From Helichrysum umbraculigerum (Eukaryota > Streptophyta > Magnoliopsida > Asterales > Asteraceae), in contig CATIUR010000005.1 of assembly GCA_949592205.1 (NCBI GenBank), positions 129,909,277 through 129,973,276 of the forward strand: a stretch of DNA of 64,000 bases, written 5' to 3'. Under the pieces are notes generated by a model. That model did no database searches and was not told the DNA's origin. It was given only the letters and a program-made list of their open reading frames with translations. Both the position numbers and the translations under genes were made by a program. Positions 35,674 to 47,103 of this stretch are shown in pieces. Each line of letters opens with the position of its first letter. Position 1 is the stretch's first letter.

Positions 35674-36728
35674 TTAGAGGGCAGCTACATTGTGTACTAG
35701 TAGCCTATAGTAATTTGTGAAGTCTACGGTGTTTATAACGTCTGTACTAATTGGTAGTGTCATAGAGTAAAATAACTCTATCGATATCGTGTAGGATTTC
35801 AGGTGGTTACGTAGCGACGTACCTATGGTTTTGCTACAGTCTGTAGAGGTTTCGGCACGAGTGTTTCCCCTTTTGTTGTTATCCTTGGTAATCAGTAACG
35901 GGCAGTTAGCCCTGATGTTCCCAGTGTTTCCGCATTCGAAGCAAGCTTTCAATGCTTTAGAGTCGGTATTCTTAGGTGTAAGTCTACAGTCCTGGACTTG
36001 GTGTCCAGAGGTTTTGTATCATTGGCAAGGGTTACCACAGGGTCTTGTGTGATGACGGTCGCAGGTGGCACAGTGGGGTTTGTTTCCCTTATAGGTTTTC
36101 CCCACAGTTCCAGCAGTATGAGTTCGAGTTGTTTTTGCCCTTTTTGCTCTGGGCTGGGTAAAGTCTGTGTTGGAGCTCTCTCCTAGGTTTGTCATTCGGG
36201 TTTCGGTATCCTTTTCAGCAGGAATGCCAGCTTGAGTTGTTCGTGATGCAGAATTGGACATCAGTTGGAGCATATCTCCCAGAGTCGGACACAGGAACCT
36301 TAATTGTTCCCAGTTGAATTCTAGAGTTCGCAGGCGCAATCCTTGTTCGAAGGTGTGTTGGCGTAAATCGGCCACTTCTTTCTGGACAGTGGTTAGTTGA
36401 TTGCGTAAATCATTTAGTGTTTCGTCTGTATGTGGAAGTCGCCCGTGTTCATATTATCAATAATCGGTTTGGCGATAGTAGAAGTAGTGGTGATAATGGT
36501 ACTAGTGGTATGGTTATTAGTGGCTAGGTGCAAAGTGGGATCAGCTCGAGTTATTTCTGTAGTCTCAGTCAGTGTTGTTGGAAGTGGAATTTCTCCAAGT
36601 TTTCCTGGATGTGCCATTTCTTCCATTGGTTCTTCGTTCACTGATTCGGTGTCGCTTTCGAGAGTAAGTAGGTAAGGAAACATTGACTGCTCCTCACTAA
36701 GTTGGTCGTCAGTGGAGTAACTTGTCAT
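35674..36728 (-). pseudogene. Ty3-B second gag-like ORF (zinc-knuckle protein), broken
   Basis: ATG at 36726-36728 after a CGTAGGAA context like that of the Ty3-C ORF. N-terminal acidic region with FPYLLTLESD, a Thr-rich stretch, then a coiled-coil/leucine region (TFEQGLRLRTLEFNWEQLRFLCPTLGD), a basic segment, and two zinc-binding regions. The second knuckle reads CFECGNTGNIRANC with Asn where His is expected. A remnant of protease sequence may follow. Frame breaks occur near 36400 and 36018. Its homologue in Ty3-C shares the acidic start, the LCP(T/I)L motif and the knuckles. No pol follows: the 3' LTR begins about 220 bp downstream. It could serve as Gag for a family that depends on a partner's pol. 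Confidence 0.75.
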
Positions 36729-36899
36729 TTCCTACGAAATGGGTGTTTTATTAAAATGATGTTTTAATGATGACATTATGTATTGTATAACGATCAAGTA
36801 TGAATTCGTAAGTATAAAAATTAAATTCTAGCAAAAACAATGAAAGTACATACGGTTCTCTCCGAACAGACGATTCGCGGTGTAGAGTTCGGGTAGATA

Positions 36900-38196
36900 A
36901 CGCGTAAAGACGATAGTTCCATGGTTCACGGTCTCAACCAGTGTGAGATAATTGGGAAAGAATTCGCTCACTAAATTTAAAGGGTAATTGAAGTTACACT
37001 ATCGGTTTCGAATAGTCGGTCGTTTCCTAATTCTATTGTGTACTTAGAATCTAAGGAAACAAGTGAAACACTATGTAAGCAGGATTTATCACATCAAGTA
37101 GTACGATATTAGTTAGACGGTGTGAAAACGAACGTACCGTATTTAGGTCTTGGCAGTCCTTCCCAGAGTTGAGTATATAAGCCCTGCCCCTAGCGTTGTT
37201 GTTCTTGCTCTTCAGATTCGGGCAGTCTTTCCTGAAGTGTCCGGCACCGTTGCACTCATAGCAGGTCTTGGGTGCAGAGGGGTTGGTGCCAGTGGTAACT
37301 GTTCTACAATCTTTGGCTAGGTGTCCAAATCGCCTGCATTTGGTGGAGGGACATGAACCGTCATGATGAAGACTACACTTGGAGCAGTAAGGCTTGCTCC
37401 CCTTGTAAGTCTTCGAGTCGTCAGTACTAGCTGCATAGGCCTTAGCAGTCGTAGGCCTCTTGTTTGATTGTTGGTTTGGGTTTTCAGTCCATTTTCTCTT
37501 ATCGTTGCTGCTAGAAGATGGGGCGGGTGTTTTACGACTAACAATCATTGCCATGAGTTTATGTGCTAGGCGGATGACACTCTGTATGGTCGCTGGTTTG
37601 GATGAAGCGACGTTCCCTTGGATATTCTCCGAAAGTCCGTGAATGTATCTTTGGATACGTTTGTGTTCCGGGTCTACCATAGCAGGGCAGAGAAGAGCGA
37701 GTTGTTGGAACCTAGTGGTATAACCAATGATATCGGTTCGCTGAACCGACAAATGCCAGAATTCCTCCTCTAATCGCTGGAGTTATTCGTTGGGACAGTA
37801 CTCATCTATGAGCTTCTTTTTCAGATCTTCCCAGGGAATTTGATATGCAATGTCAATGCCCACTGCGTTAGCATGAGTGTTCCACCAAGTCAGAGCACCT
37901 TCAAGGAGAGTGCAGGTGGAATACTTGACCTTGCAGTCTTCGGGGCAGTTGCAGATCCGGAAGACTGATTCCATTTTCTCTATCCATCGGAGCAAACCAA
38001 TAGCACCTTCCGTGCGCTTGAAGTTTAGAGGCTTGCAGTTAAGGAAGTCTTTGTATGAGCAGGGTTTTGCTGTAGGAGCGTTAACAGCTGTGTCCTCACT
38101 GCCCGAGTTCGGTTGAGCAGCTAGGGCCTGAGCTACGCTTTGCGCAATAAGTTGAGCCATTTCAATATCGCTGTACGTGTGTCGTAGCGGAGGCAT
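36900..38196 (-). pseudogene. gag: Ty3-B Gag with degenerate protease
   Basis: Start ATG at 38194-38196 (MPPLRHTYSD), as in Ty3-1 and Ty3-2. Gag core (KPCSYKDFLNCKPL, GLLRWIEKMESVF, ALTWWN, IPWEDLKKKL), TAA at 37783-37785, then YTTRFQQLALLCPAMV, a basic linker and two knuckles (TKCRRFGHLAKDC, CYECNGAGHFRKDC). From about 37140 leftwards the protease is recognisable by DNA alignment with Ty3-2 (SKYT, ELGN, ETDSV) but the active site is destroyed and stops accumulate. It then runs into the leader of the next ORF. RT and everything after it are absent. Confidence 0.85.
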
Positions 38197-38652
38197 GTTC
38201 CTTCCATAAAAGCAAGGGACATGTGAGTTTTTGTATAGGAGTGGATTATTGTAGTTGTATATATGAGGGTAATACATCACAACACAAGCGAAAATCAATA
38301 GTGTAGAATAATAAGGGTTGTAATCATTAACATCCAAGTTCAAAAGATTACAAGTGTCACACCCCCGAAACACGTGGCAGCGGAAGTAGGAGGCGTCACG
38401 GGGGCACCGACCAATCAAATATCATAACACCAAGATTAAAGCAAACGACCTCTATATGAGACGTTTGAAAATAGTTACATTACAATAATTCAAAAGTTTA
38501 CAAAAGTATTTGGAGTTCGCATAAACCGATTTGAGATTACTAATACATTACTGAATAACAAAACACATCTGAATGCAATCTAAACTCTTGATGTTTGAAA
38601 ACAATGCGACTCGAGCTAAGCTTTCCAAAAGCTTCCTACTGCGGAGGGTTAC

Positions 38653-39267
38653 CTGAGAAATACATACTTAAAGGGTCAACATAAAGTTGGTGAGTTCATA
38701 GGTTTGCAGTAAATAAACAGTTGTGAACACAATCTAGTTAAAATATTGCACGAGTGCAATGTAGTGAATATACAATTGTCATGAGCATCATAGTCGAAGC
38801 TTAACACTTCTGTAAAGTACAATCAAGTACCCAAAAATTTGCCCCCGTGAGTGCTAATCCAAAAACACTCATGTTAAACGAGTAAGAAACGCCCGTTTAT
38901 ACAGTACGGTTCGTGGTAGTGCGTGCTACCCCGGGCGGGGATGGTCAGTCCCAAATGGATCCATTTACTAAAATTCGCGCTTAAGTCGATAATTAACAAC
39001 TATGATTCAGAGGCCTTCAGTGGATTAATCGTAACTCGTGCAAATCAGTATATCAATAGTCTGTAAGTCTGTAAAATAGCAAGTCTGTACATGTGTTCAG
39101 GTAAAAGCAATTGTATAAACATGTGTGTATGTATTCCGTACATTAATAGTCTGTAAGATAGCAAGTTTGTACATGTGTTCAAGTAAAAGTAGTTGTGTAA
39201 AGCAGTTGTAGTATGTATTCTCCCCCAAAACAATTTAAAACAAGTAAAAAGGGGCTATGAAACTCAC
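38653..39267 (-). other. Putative intron in the Ty3-C LTR (615 bp)
   Basis: Minus-strand donor ACTCAG|GTGAGTT, branch TTGAC at 38679-38675, acceptor TTTCTCAG|GTAAC ending at 38653. Confidence 0.55.
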
Positions 39268-39621
39268 CTGAGTTCTAGCAAATAGTAAGCAAGCAGTGTC
39301 AATTAGCAAGTAAAGTGTGATCCAAGGTACAACCTTCTAACGTCCTAAACGTATAAGGTTGTATGAGTAGATGTCTCATAAGACCATCTATGGAAATTGT
39401 ATAAGTGGGGGTCAATGTCCACTTAAAGCTAGTTCACTCAACTAGTATGTCCAAGTAAGTTGTTCAAGTTTGTTTATTAAATACGTGTACGACCCGTTGG
39501 TGAAAGTTTGTAATAATAATTCATTTAGAAATTATTATTAAGTTTGTTTTGTTGTATATTATTTATTAGTACATACCGTATATTGCAAACATATTATTTA
39601 GTTCGTAAAAACCTCAAACCG

Positions 39622-39682
39622 TTGGTCAAAGTTGGTCAACTCATTGGTCAAAGCTGGTCAAACATGGTCAAAGTTGGTCAAA
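39622..39682 (-). repeat. TTGACCA array (six copies) in the Ty3-C LTR
   Basis: Six TGGTCAA units on the plus strand in 61 bp, i.e. TTGACCA on the coding strand. TTGACC is the W-box core bound by WRKY factors. Confidence 0.8.
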
Positions 39683-40530
39683 GCTACCAACTAAGTCACC
39701 CAAACCCATTTTTGTTACCATTTTTCAAAAATAGTAAGTTTGTCGGTTTTTAGAAATCGAGCCCCGTTTTTGTTGACTTGGTCAAACCAACTCGGTTTGA
39801 CCCGAAACTTTCCCAAAACCCTTAGATATGTTCAAAAGTCCCAAAAAGTCATTCCTTCTATTTTTAGCAAGCACGAAAGTGTCGGTTTTTATGTTATAAC
39901 AAAATCAGTCCCAAACTTAGTTTTTCAGGTTTTCCAGCCACTTGTTCTAATTTTTAAAAATATCAAACCTCCAAAATCAAATACAACAAAACTTCCAGGT
40001 GCTCCCCCCGTGTTACCTAGCTCAAGTAATTTTTATAGATTCTATTAAAATGTTTTACTATTTTAAATCATTATTTCTCTCTCTTATACTCAGTTTTGGT
40101 AACATGCAAGGAGATTCACTTTCTGGGCATTATCTACAGATTTCTATGTCACACCCCGCCAAACGGTAATTACAATTACATAGAGTGGTTTGCGGAAGCT
40201 TAGTGACGTGGTGGGGGTGCGAGCAGTAAAACAACCAACAGATACATACATACTCAGAGCATATGGTTATCGCAGAACGAAATAGATTAAGATGCCATTT
40301 GTTAAAGTTTTTACAAAAGGTTACCACTTGAAAAGTAGTAACAGTAATAGTAGTGGTTGAAATCAGTATTTCATAAAATACATAATATCAAAAGTAGATT
40401 TCATAGGTATGAGTGCAGTAGTTGCAGTTATACAGAGGAAATCCAAGTGTCCCAAAAGTAGTGGCATCCTAACAAGTCCAGGGTAGTCCATCCCGATATG
40501 CATGCAGATCTTACTTACGCTGCTAATTCC

Positions 40531-41410
40531 CTGAAAAACATAGAGTAAATCGTCAACAAAATTGTTGAGTGAATTCACAGGTTTGTATGTAGTGTAGGAA
40601 ACACAAGTTAATCATTTTAGAATAACATTTCCAATCAGTTATCAGTAGGAAACACAGGTTATTTGAATATAAATGACATTTCCAAATAATAGTTGTTCAC
40701 TTAGTAGGAAACGCAAGTTATTTCCATAAAATAACATCTCCCAATCAGTTGTAATTGTAGTAGGAAACACAGGTTATTTGAATATAAATAACATTTCCCA
40801 AATCAGTGTACGTAGGAAATCACTTCCTATACAGTAGTTTTGTGGGAATATTTAGACGGTGATCCCTCGAAAGGTGAGCTAAACCTGTCGAGTAAGGTAA
40901 CATGATCTAACCCTATAACCAAACCACGACCCGAATCTGTTGTTGTTTGCCAAGTAGGACATGTAAGTATACGCTCCCAAAACCGTAGGAGGGTCGTCAC
41001 GGCGATAGTACTATCCGTATACTCAGTGGCTAGAGTCACCTGGCTAATGGTTATAGTCTGTAGCCATAAGGTCTTTTATGCACTACATCGTTCAGCCTAG
41101 ATCTGTACCAAGATTCGTTGCCTAAATTCCCAAAATAGTTATGAAAACCTTTCATAAAACACAGTTCAAATAGTTGTGTGAAATACCCTTTCACAAACAG
41201 TTCAAGTATGAAGTACCCCTTCATAAACAGTTCAAGCAAATACATACCGTATTTAATCAATCATAGCATGAAATCGCATTTCATCAATAGTTTAAGTAAA
41301 TACTTCAAGTATTTAAACAGTTATCGCATGCAATTATACATACGATTTCTATGTTTTCCACCCCGAGGTTTTAAAACATTAAAACATTGAAAAGGGGTTT
41401 GTGAACTCAC
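40531..41410 (-). other. Putative intron in sLTR-3 (880 bp)
   Basis: Minus-strand donor CTACT|GTGAGTT at 41410, branch TTGAC at 40556-40552, acceptor GTTTTTCAG ending at 40531. The donor exon side is weaker than in the other LTRs. The intron is longer because it holds the 57-bp repeats. Confidence 0.45.
40585..40815 (-). repeat. ~57-bp tandem repeat, four copies, inside the sLTR-3 intron
   Basis: Each unit begins GTAGGAAACACA(A/G)GTTA on the plus strand and ends around ACATTTCCCAATCAGT. Confidence 0.85.
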
Positions 41411-41947
41411 AGTAGTTGCTCGGATGTGAATGCTAGCGAGATATGATAACGTAGCCCAAACGTAGTCAACCTATACACAATATTGTATTAACCATAAGTA
41501 CATAGTTTACTTACGTTAATAGTTCGTTTGTTTGAAGAAATTATCAATTTCTTAAGTTTGTGTATGTCGTTGATGATTGTTGTTGAAAATAATTAATATT
41601 TTCCCACGTTATGTTTGTTTGTTGAATCGTCCGAAATGTGTAAGCATATATACATATATATACTTATATAGTTGAATATATATATTAATTGTTTGTCGTT
41701 TAGGTTTCCAAAAACACAAGTCTCACTTGTTACAATGTAATTTCCGTTTAGTCTCAATGTATATGTCATACACTTTTCATAAGTCCGTATACATATATAA
41801 ATCGTTACCTTTCATTAGTCGTATTTATTTCCGTTCATAAAATAAATATCGTCAAGTTTCCAAAATAATTGTATACGTTTAATTAAATCATTGTTAATGA
41901 TTTTGAATCGAGTTTTAACGATTATAATAACCGTATAAAGTTTTGTC

Positions 41948-41992
<45 letters not shown>
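41948..41992. repeat. (TA)n microsatellite
   Basis: About 45 bp of uninterrupted TA in sLTR-3. Confidence 0.95.
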
Positions 41993-41999
<7 letters not shown>

Positions 42000-42234
42000 A
42001 CGTTTGTAAGCCATGTTAAACATATATATTTATCGTACTCGTTCCAATATTCGTTGTGTTTTGTGGTTAATCCGAAAGTGTTGTTTTGTATATATATATA
42101 TACACATATATATAATGTTAATGTTTTCAGATTTAGCTATGTTGCACCGTTTTGGCCATAACTCTCTCATACGGACTCGGATTTGGGCGATCAAGCTGGC
42201 GAAACGATCGCGACTCAGAGGGCTACAACAAGAA

Positions 42235-42476
42235 GTACGCGCCATGTTCTTTAGTATGCACCCCATACTATTAATTTTGCAAAGAACGCACCGCGTCCAT
42301 AAGGACGCACCGTGTACTATATATATATGCAAAGTACGCACCGCGTACTACCTATACGCGCCGTGTACTATGAGTTTGCGATGTACACGCCACGTAGTAC
42401 ATGGAAACACCGCGTGGATCATAAGTTTGCAAAGGACGCGCCGCGTAGTCTTAGGACACGCCGCGTCCTCGTGTTC
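42235..42476 (-). repeat. sLTR-3 motif array: ACGC(A/G)CCGCGT units
   Basis: About ten CpG-rich units such as ACGCACCGCGT and ACGCGCCGCGT, many flanked by short inverted GTACT/AGTAC or GGAC/GTCC arms. Same LTR position as the arrays of Ty3-2 and sLTR-1. Confidence 0.8.
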
Positions 42477-44981
42477 CAGTCAGACCATTTTCAACCAAAC
42501 GCGAGTTTTTGGGTTTCAAATCCTTTACACAACAATTCCAAGTGTTTATAACAATGTTATATGTCATTTTTATCAACTTAATATCACGTTTTCAACAAGT
42601 TTTCGTGGGTAAATCTTTGGATTCAAGTTTGGTTTTAATAACCCATTTATCAAATCTTCAAATTTAGGTGTTTTATGTTTAGATTATGATGTATAAACAA
42701 GTTGTATATCGAAATTTAAGCAAAGAAATCAAAGATTGGAAGTTTTCTTACAAAGATGAAAATGATGAAGATGATGAACGAGTGATGATGATGATGATGG
42801 TGTCCCTGATCTTGTTGTTCTACTACTGCTACCACTTGCTAGTTGCTATTGATCTTGTTTATTGAAGAAGAAAAGATGATGATGAATTTTTGATGTGTTG
42901 TGTGTGTGTCGAGTTCATCAGGAAGAAGAAATGAGAGGGAGAATGATTATGGTTCAAAACAGGAGCCGGTCTCCTCAATTATTGAGTTAGGTGATCGGTT
43001 CCTGGTACCACAATTTCGAGTACGGGTATAATTATAGCAATATAAAATATGATATTTTATATTTTTATTTTGTAGATGCTCTCCTGGTTCGTAATATATT
43101 TTCAGAATAATGAGATTATCATTATTTTTAGTTGTTGTACATTTTTGTACATTTTACTGCGCGCGTCCAATTGAGCGCCAGATTTCAGATGAATTTCGAA
43201 TTCATATTTTGAGGTAATGTTCTAAATACTATAAAACGTACTATAAAAATAACACTTTTCAGATTTTGACCTTTTAGGTGCGTTTTAGAATTGTTTCTGT
43301 TTGCGCAGTCTTGTACGATACGTTTTAAACAAACGTATAATCGTTTTTGTTTCGTTCCAGTATCTAACTGTTCACGTAGTGTTTTCAAATAAAAATATTT
43401 AAAAACACAATCAAGTTCATTTCAAAACTTTTGTATTATCAACGATTGTATTTGTTTTTGTCGGGTTTATTCCGATAGTTCTGTACGTAATTATATATAA
43501 TTACGAAATACGCAGTACCTTTTGTACCAAAGTTTTGGGCTCGCTAGACTCATATCACATCATAGGTTTATTTTAAAACAAACGCAGGGAATTAGCGTAA
43601 GAAATGCATGTAATTAAGTATAATTATATACCTAATTTGGAGGAGTGTCACATTCTAGTCAAAGTGGTCAAGAGAAAAGTTGTAGACAACGAATTATGTG
43701 AACTATTGGTTCTGGCCTCAAGTCATTTAGAGGTGTGTAGCTCAAGTTATGGTCAAATTACTGAGAGAAAAGTTTCTGACTTTGTAGGACAGATTGTCTA
43801 TGTGATTTCACAAAAAATATTAAAAATAGTAAACCAACTCATAAAAAGGTGAGGCCAGTGGAGTTTGAAAGATGATTTCTTGAACTTAATTTTAGACTAT
43901 AAAAACGTCCAATTTCATTAAAAATGACTGAGTTATGATTTGGTACATTTCGTATTACAATCTGGACAGAAAGTTATTTTTACATTTTTGTTATACTCAA
44001 GCTTTGAAAAACGATTTTTGAGCCAACTTTTTGTTATATACAAGTTGAGTGAACATAATAATTATGTTATAAGAGTATTAAGAAGAAGAGAATATCCTCA
44101 CAATGGTGTTATGATGATGAGAAGAAGATGAGGATGCTTGTCTTGAAGTTTCCTTGCAAAATGATGCATTTTTGAAGTGGTGGTTGTATGGTGGTTTATG
44201 GTGGTCAATGGTGGTGGTGTGGTGGTGTTATGATGGTTAATTTTCCAGATTTCTAGTGAGAGAAAGAACTAGAGAGAAGGTTGAGAGAGTTTGGTTGAAA
44301 ATGAATTGAGTGAATGTAAGTATTGCATGTATGTTGAATGGGTTAAGGGAAAGAGTGAATTGCATGAAATATCATTGGTGATGGGGGAGGTGGCTGGTCA
44401 TGGGGGCCCCATTTGGTGGGTATTGTGTTTTAAATTTCATTTCCGGACTGTGTTTACGTATTTTGGTCGTTTCCTCGTTATTTGTGTTAAAACGTTAAAT
44501 CGCGTAACGTTTTCTTGTGTTATTTTAATTTGCGATATATTTGGGATTATTTTTCATTGAAGTATTATTAAAATACTTAAATTTGAGTTGTCAAAATATT
44601 AATTAGGGTTTCGTTTGGTTGCCGGGCTCAGTTGCGCGTTTTAACCGAATTTGTTACGTTTTTAACAAAACGTCTAGGTTTTTCGTGTATTATTATTTCA
44701 AAATAATAATATATGATAAATAACTTCTAAAACTAGATTAAAGTTATTTATAGAAATTTTTTCACCAACGTCGTATAGTTTGTCGGACTTCGTCCGGTTG
44801 TTTCGAGTAATTACAACTAATTACGTAAGCGTAATATAAAACAATTACGTAGGTGTATATTGACAATAATATACAAATAGTTACAAGTAATTACAAGTAT
44901 TTAGCCTAAATTATTTCTTAATACACATAGTTAGGGTTTCGGTTAGGTTTTAACGGTTAACCTAAAGTGCCGGGTGTCACA

Positions 44982-44999
44982 TTCTCCCATTGTTAGGAG
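44982..44999 (-). other. Polypurine tract of Ty3-C
   Basis: Minus-strand CTAACAATGGGAGAA abuts the LTR start; shorter G run than in the relatives. Confidence 0.65.
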
Positions 45000-45663
45000 A
45001 ATTTCGTCCCGAAATTAGCTTGTTGTCATAGTCTGTGGGGTGTCAAAAAAATAGATGTGGATGTTCAACCTTGTTTTGCTGGTCTCCCCTTGTTTGATAA
45101 ATGTTCCACTAGTATCGAGAGGCGTGCGATCCATTTCCCCGTCGTAGACATTTTCGGTGCGAATCTTACAGAAGCCAATTAATGGCAATGATATCATTGA
45201 GGAGAGAGTGGAGAGAGAAGGATTTCAATTTCGATGGGTATTAAGTTTCGTGTTTTGGATGTATCATTGACGCACAAGTCAAAGTAATAGTCATTCAAGA
45301 TCAAGTAATTAGTTTCGTAAAAGTATGGCGGAAAGGATTTCACCCATAAGTTCGTGTAGACGTGAGTAGGTCGTTGGGTTGCACCTAATATAAGTTATTA
45401 GAGACGCATTTCAATACATAATTCGTTAGAATTCCAGCAGGTCTTTTAAATTACAAGTCGTTATCGAGTGTTTAGGGGACATAGATCGTAATCTAAAAAG
45501 GTCTATGTGGAGGATTTCGCTTGCTAAATTCAAAGGGTAAATTCTACGATGCGCTTAGCTTCTAAGTCGGTGGGAGTGATGTGGAGTAACGAGCTACACT
45601 AATATAGTGTCGACTAAGATTTGAAATAGTCGGTGATTGAATAGAAACGTACCCGTAACAAAG
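45000..45663 (-). other. Ty3-C region between ORF and 3' LTR, protease remnant
   Basis: No open frame. DNA between about 45480 and 45660 resembles the degenerate protease tract of Ty3-B (36940-37140). The rest shows nothing recognisable. Confidence 0.5.
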
Positions 45664-46160
45664 TCAGGGGTTCTGTCGGGTGTTTTTGCTCAACTTCAGA
45701 CATTCATTCCTAAAATGCCCAGGTTTCCGACACTCGAAACAAGTTTTTGCCTTACAATCCTTTGTCTGGTGTCCATAACGTTTGCATTTGCCGCAGGGAG
45801 TACCACAGTGTTCATTGTGATAATGGTTACAGTTTGGGCAGTAAGGCCTGAGTCCTTCATAGCCTTTCTTTTCTCCTGACCCCATAGCATTGATCTTGAC
45901 TACATTCGGCCTATTTGTTAGTTGACGTTCTGGGTTGTTGTTGGCATTTCCTTCCCATTTCCTCTTATTGTTTAACACCTTCGCCCCATCGTCCTCTTCA
46001 GCATGATCACTAGGTTGTGTCATTAGTGTTATCGAGTCGCAAACCCCGTGAAATTTTTCTTGAAGGATTGGACACAGTTGCATCAGTTGTGTTAAAGTGT
46101 TTTCCATGTTTATCAGGCGTTGTTCGTACTCAAGGATGCGCATGTCGCTCTGATCATCAC
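45664..46160 (-). pseudogene. Ty3-C zinc-knuckle ORF, C-terminal part
   Basis: Continues in frame from 57119 across Copia-K: the codons on either side of the ATCAC duplication read through without loss. It has a leucine-rich coil (MRILEYEQRLINMENTL), LCPILQEKF, a KRKWEGN basic segment as in Ty3 Gag linkers, and two intact CCHC knuckles (CGKCKRYGHQTKDC, CFECRKPGHFRNEC). It is a Gag-like nucleic-acid-binding protein without a recognisable capsid core. Homologue in Ty3-B at 35674-36728. Confidence 0.78.
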
Positions 46161-46570
46161 TGTTAGTACATGTTTAGTGTCTGTCAGTTGGTCTAGCTCG
46201 TAGTTTGTAATTAGAATTAGTGTTCCTGACTCCTGCGACGTAGCGTGCAACGTCGCAGGTGCGACGTCAGGTTTTGGGCCTGCGACGTAGTCTACGTCGC
46301 ATGGGCTTGGGCCTGCGACGTAGCGTGCGACGTCGCAGGTACCAGATTTTGTATAAATTCGTTTTATGTTTTATGTTTTAGGGTTGACGAAACCCTAAAC
46401 GCAATTAGTCGAAATCTCTGTAATCTGACCGATTATAATACAATATAATACGTTTCGTTTGATATTCATTGCGTATTGATTGTTCGTGTGTATAGTGTAT
46501 AACTTAATCGTTGATTCCGCAAACGATTGAGTGACTCGGTTCGTACTAGATCCAAGGTTAGGGACAAACA
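46161..46570 (+). repeat. 5' LTR of Copia-K (410 bp)
   Basis: GCGACGT-type array 46234-46340 (about eight units) stands directly upstream of a TATA box (TATAAAT, 46352-46358). The LTR ends GGGACAAACA before the primer site. Confidence 0.95.
46352..46358 (+). promoter_or_regulatory. TATA box of the Copia-K LTR
   Basis: TATAAAT about 12 bp after the motif array, the expected enhancer-TATA order for an LTR promoter. The 3' LTR copy is near 56900. Confidence 0.6.
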
Positions 46571-46572
46571 AC

Positions 46573-46584
46573 TGGTATCAGAGC
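46573..46584 (+). other. Primer binding site of Copia-K
   Basis: TGGTATCAGAGC, complementary to the 3' end of initiator tRNA-Met, two bases after the LTR. Confidence 0.92.
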
Positions 46585-47103
46585 AGAAAGTGCTCGTTTT
46601 GGCGATTCGGATCGAGTTTGGGATTTAAAAGGACGTGATATTCGTGTGTATTTGGGTTTATCACGTTTGTTTTGTGTTTTTACAGGTTTTCGATCAGTAT
46701 TACTGGGATTATTGAAGGTTTCCGTCGTTCAACATTCGCGGTTTTCGTTTAGGGTTAAAAAAATTCGTTTTTAGGGTTTGTGGCCGCTGCTCAGCGCGTT
46801 TTGCGACGTACCATTGCGACGTCAGCTGCGACGTCATGTGCGACGTAGTAATTTGGACTTTAATTAGTCTGTGCGACGTCCTCTGCGACGTCATCTGCGA
46901 CGTACCTCTCAACGTCGCATAGTGTGATTCTGCGACGTCCACTGCGACGTCATCTGCGACGTACCTCTCAACGTCGCATATTTCTGATTCTTAATTGAAT
47001 CCTTTGCTTTTGCGACGTACCTATCAACGTCGCATAATCTTGGTGCGACGTACTCACCTACGTCGCTAAGATCAGAAGTTTGTTTTTCGATTAAGTAATT
47101 ACA
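46585..47103 (+). repeat. Copia-K leader with GCGACGT array (46803-47067)
   Basis: No ORF. The second half holds about sixteen TGCGACGT(A/C) and (A/T)ACGTCGC units by eye, in both orientations, ending just before the gag ATG. An acceptor-like TTTTTACAG lies at 46678-46686. Confidence 0.85.

Larger units (their letters stand above)
40147..43652 (-). mobile_element. sLTR-3: solo LTR (3506 bp), Ty3/gypsy, TSD TTCTA
   Basis: Minus-strand start TGTGACACTCC at 43652, end GGGGTGTGACA at 40147; perfect TTCTA duplication at 40142-40146 and 43653-43657. Contains the putative intron, a four-copy 57-bp repeat, a (TA)n tract and a CGCACCGCGT motif array. Confidence 0.93.
38355..44981 (-). repeat. 3' LTR of Ty3-C, interrupted by sLTR-3
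   Basis: Starts TGTGACACCCGGC at 44981 (minus) and ends GGGGGTGTGACA at 38355. Own sequence 38355-40146 plus 43658-44981. Carries the paired CGTTGGTGA / TTCACCAACG modules (39495-39503 and 44761-44770), the putative intron and a TGGTCAA array. Confidence 0.88.

Noticed and set aside
42013..42612. 199-aa open frame on the plus strand in sLTR-3
   Set aside because: Lies antisense in the LTR across the motif array; no known domain and no homologue in related LTRs. The openness comes from repeat composition.
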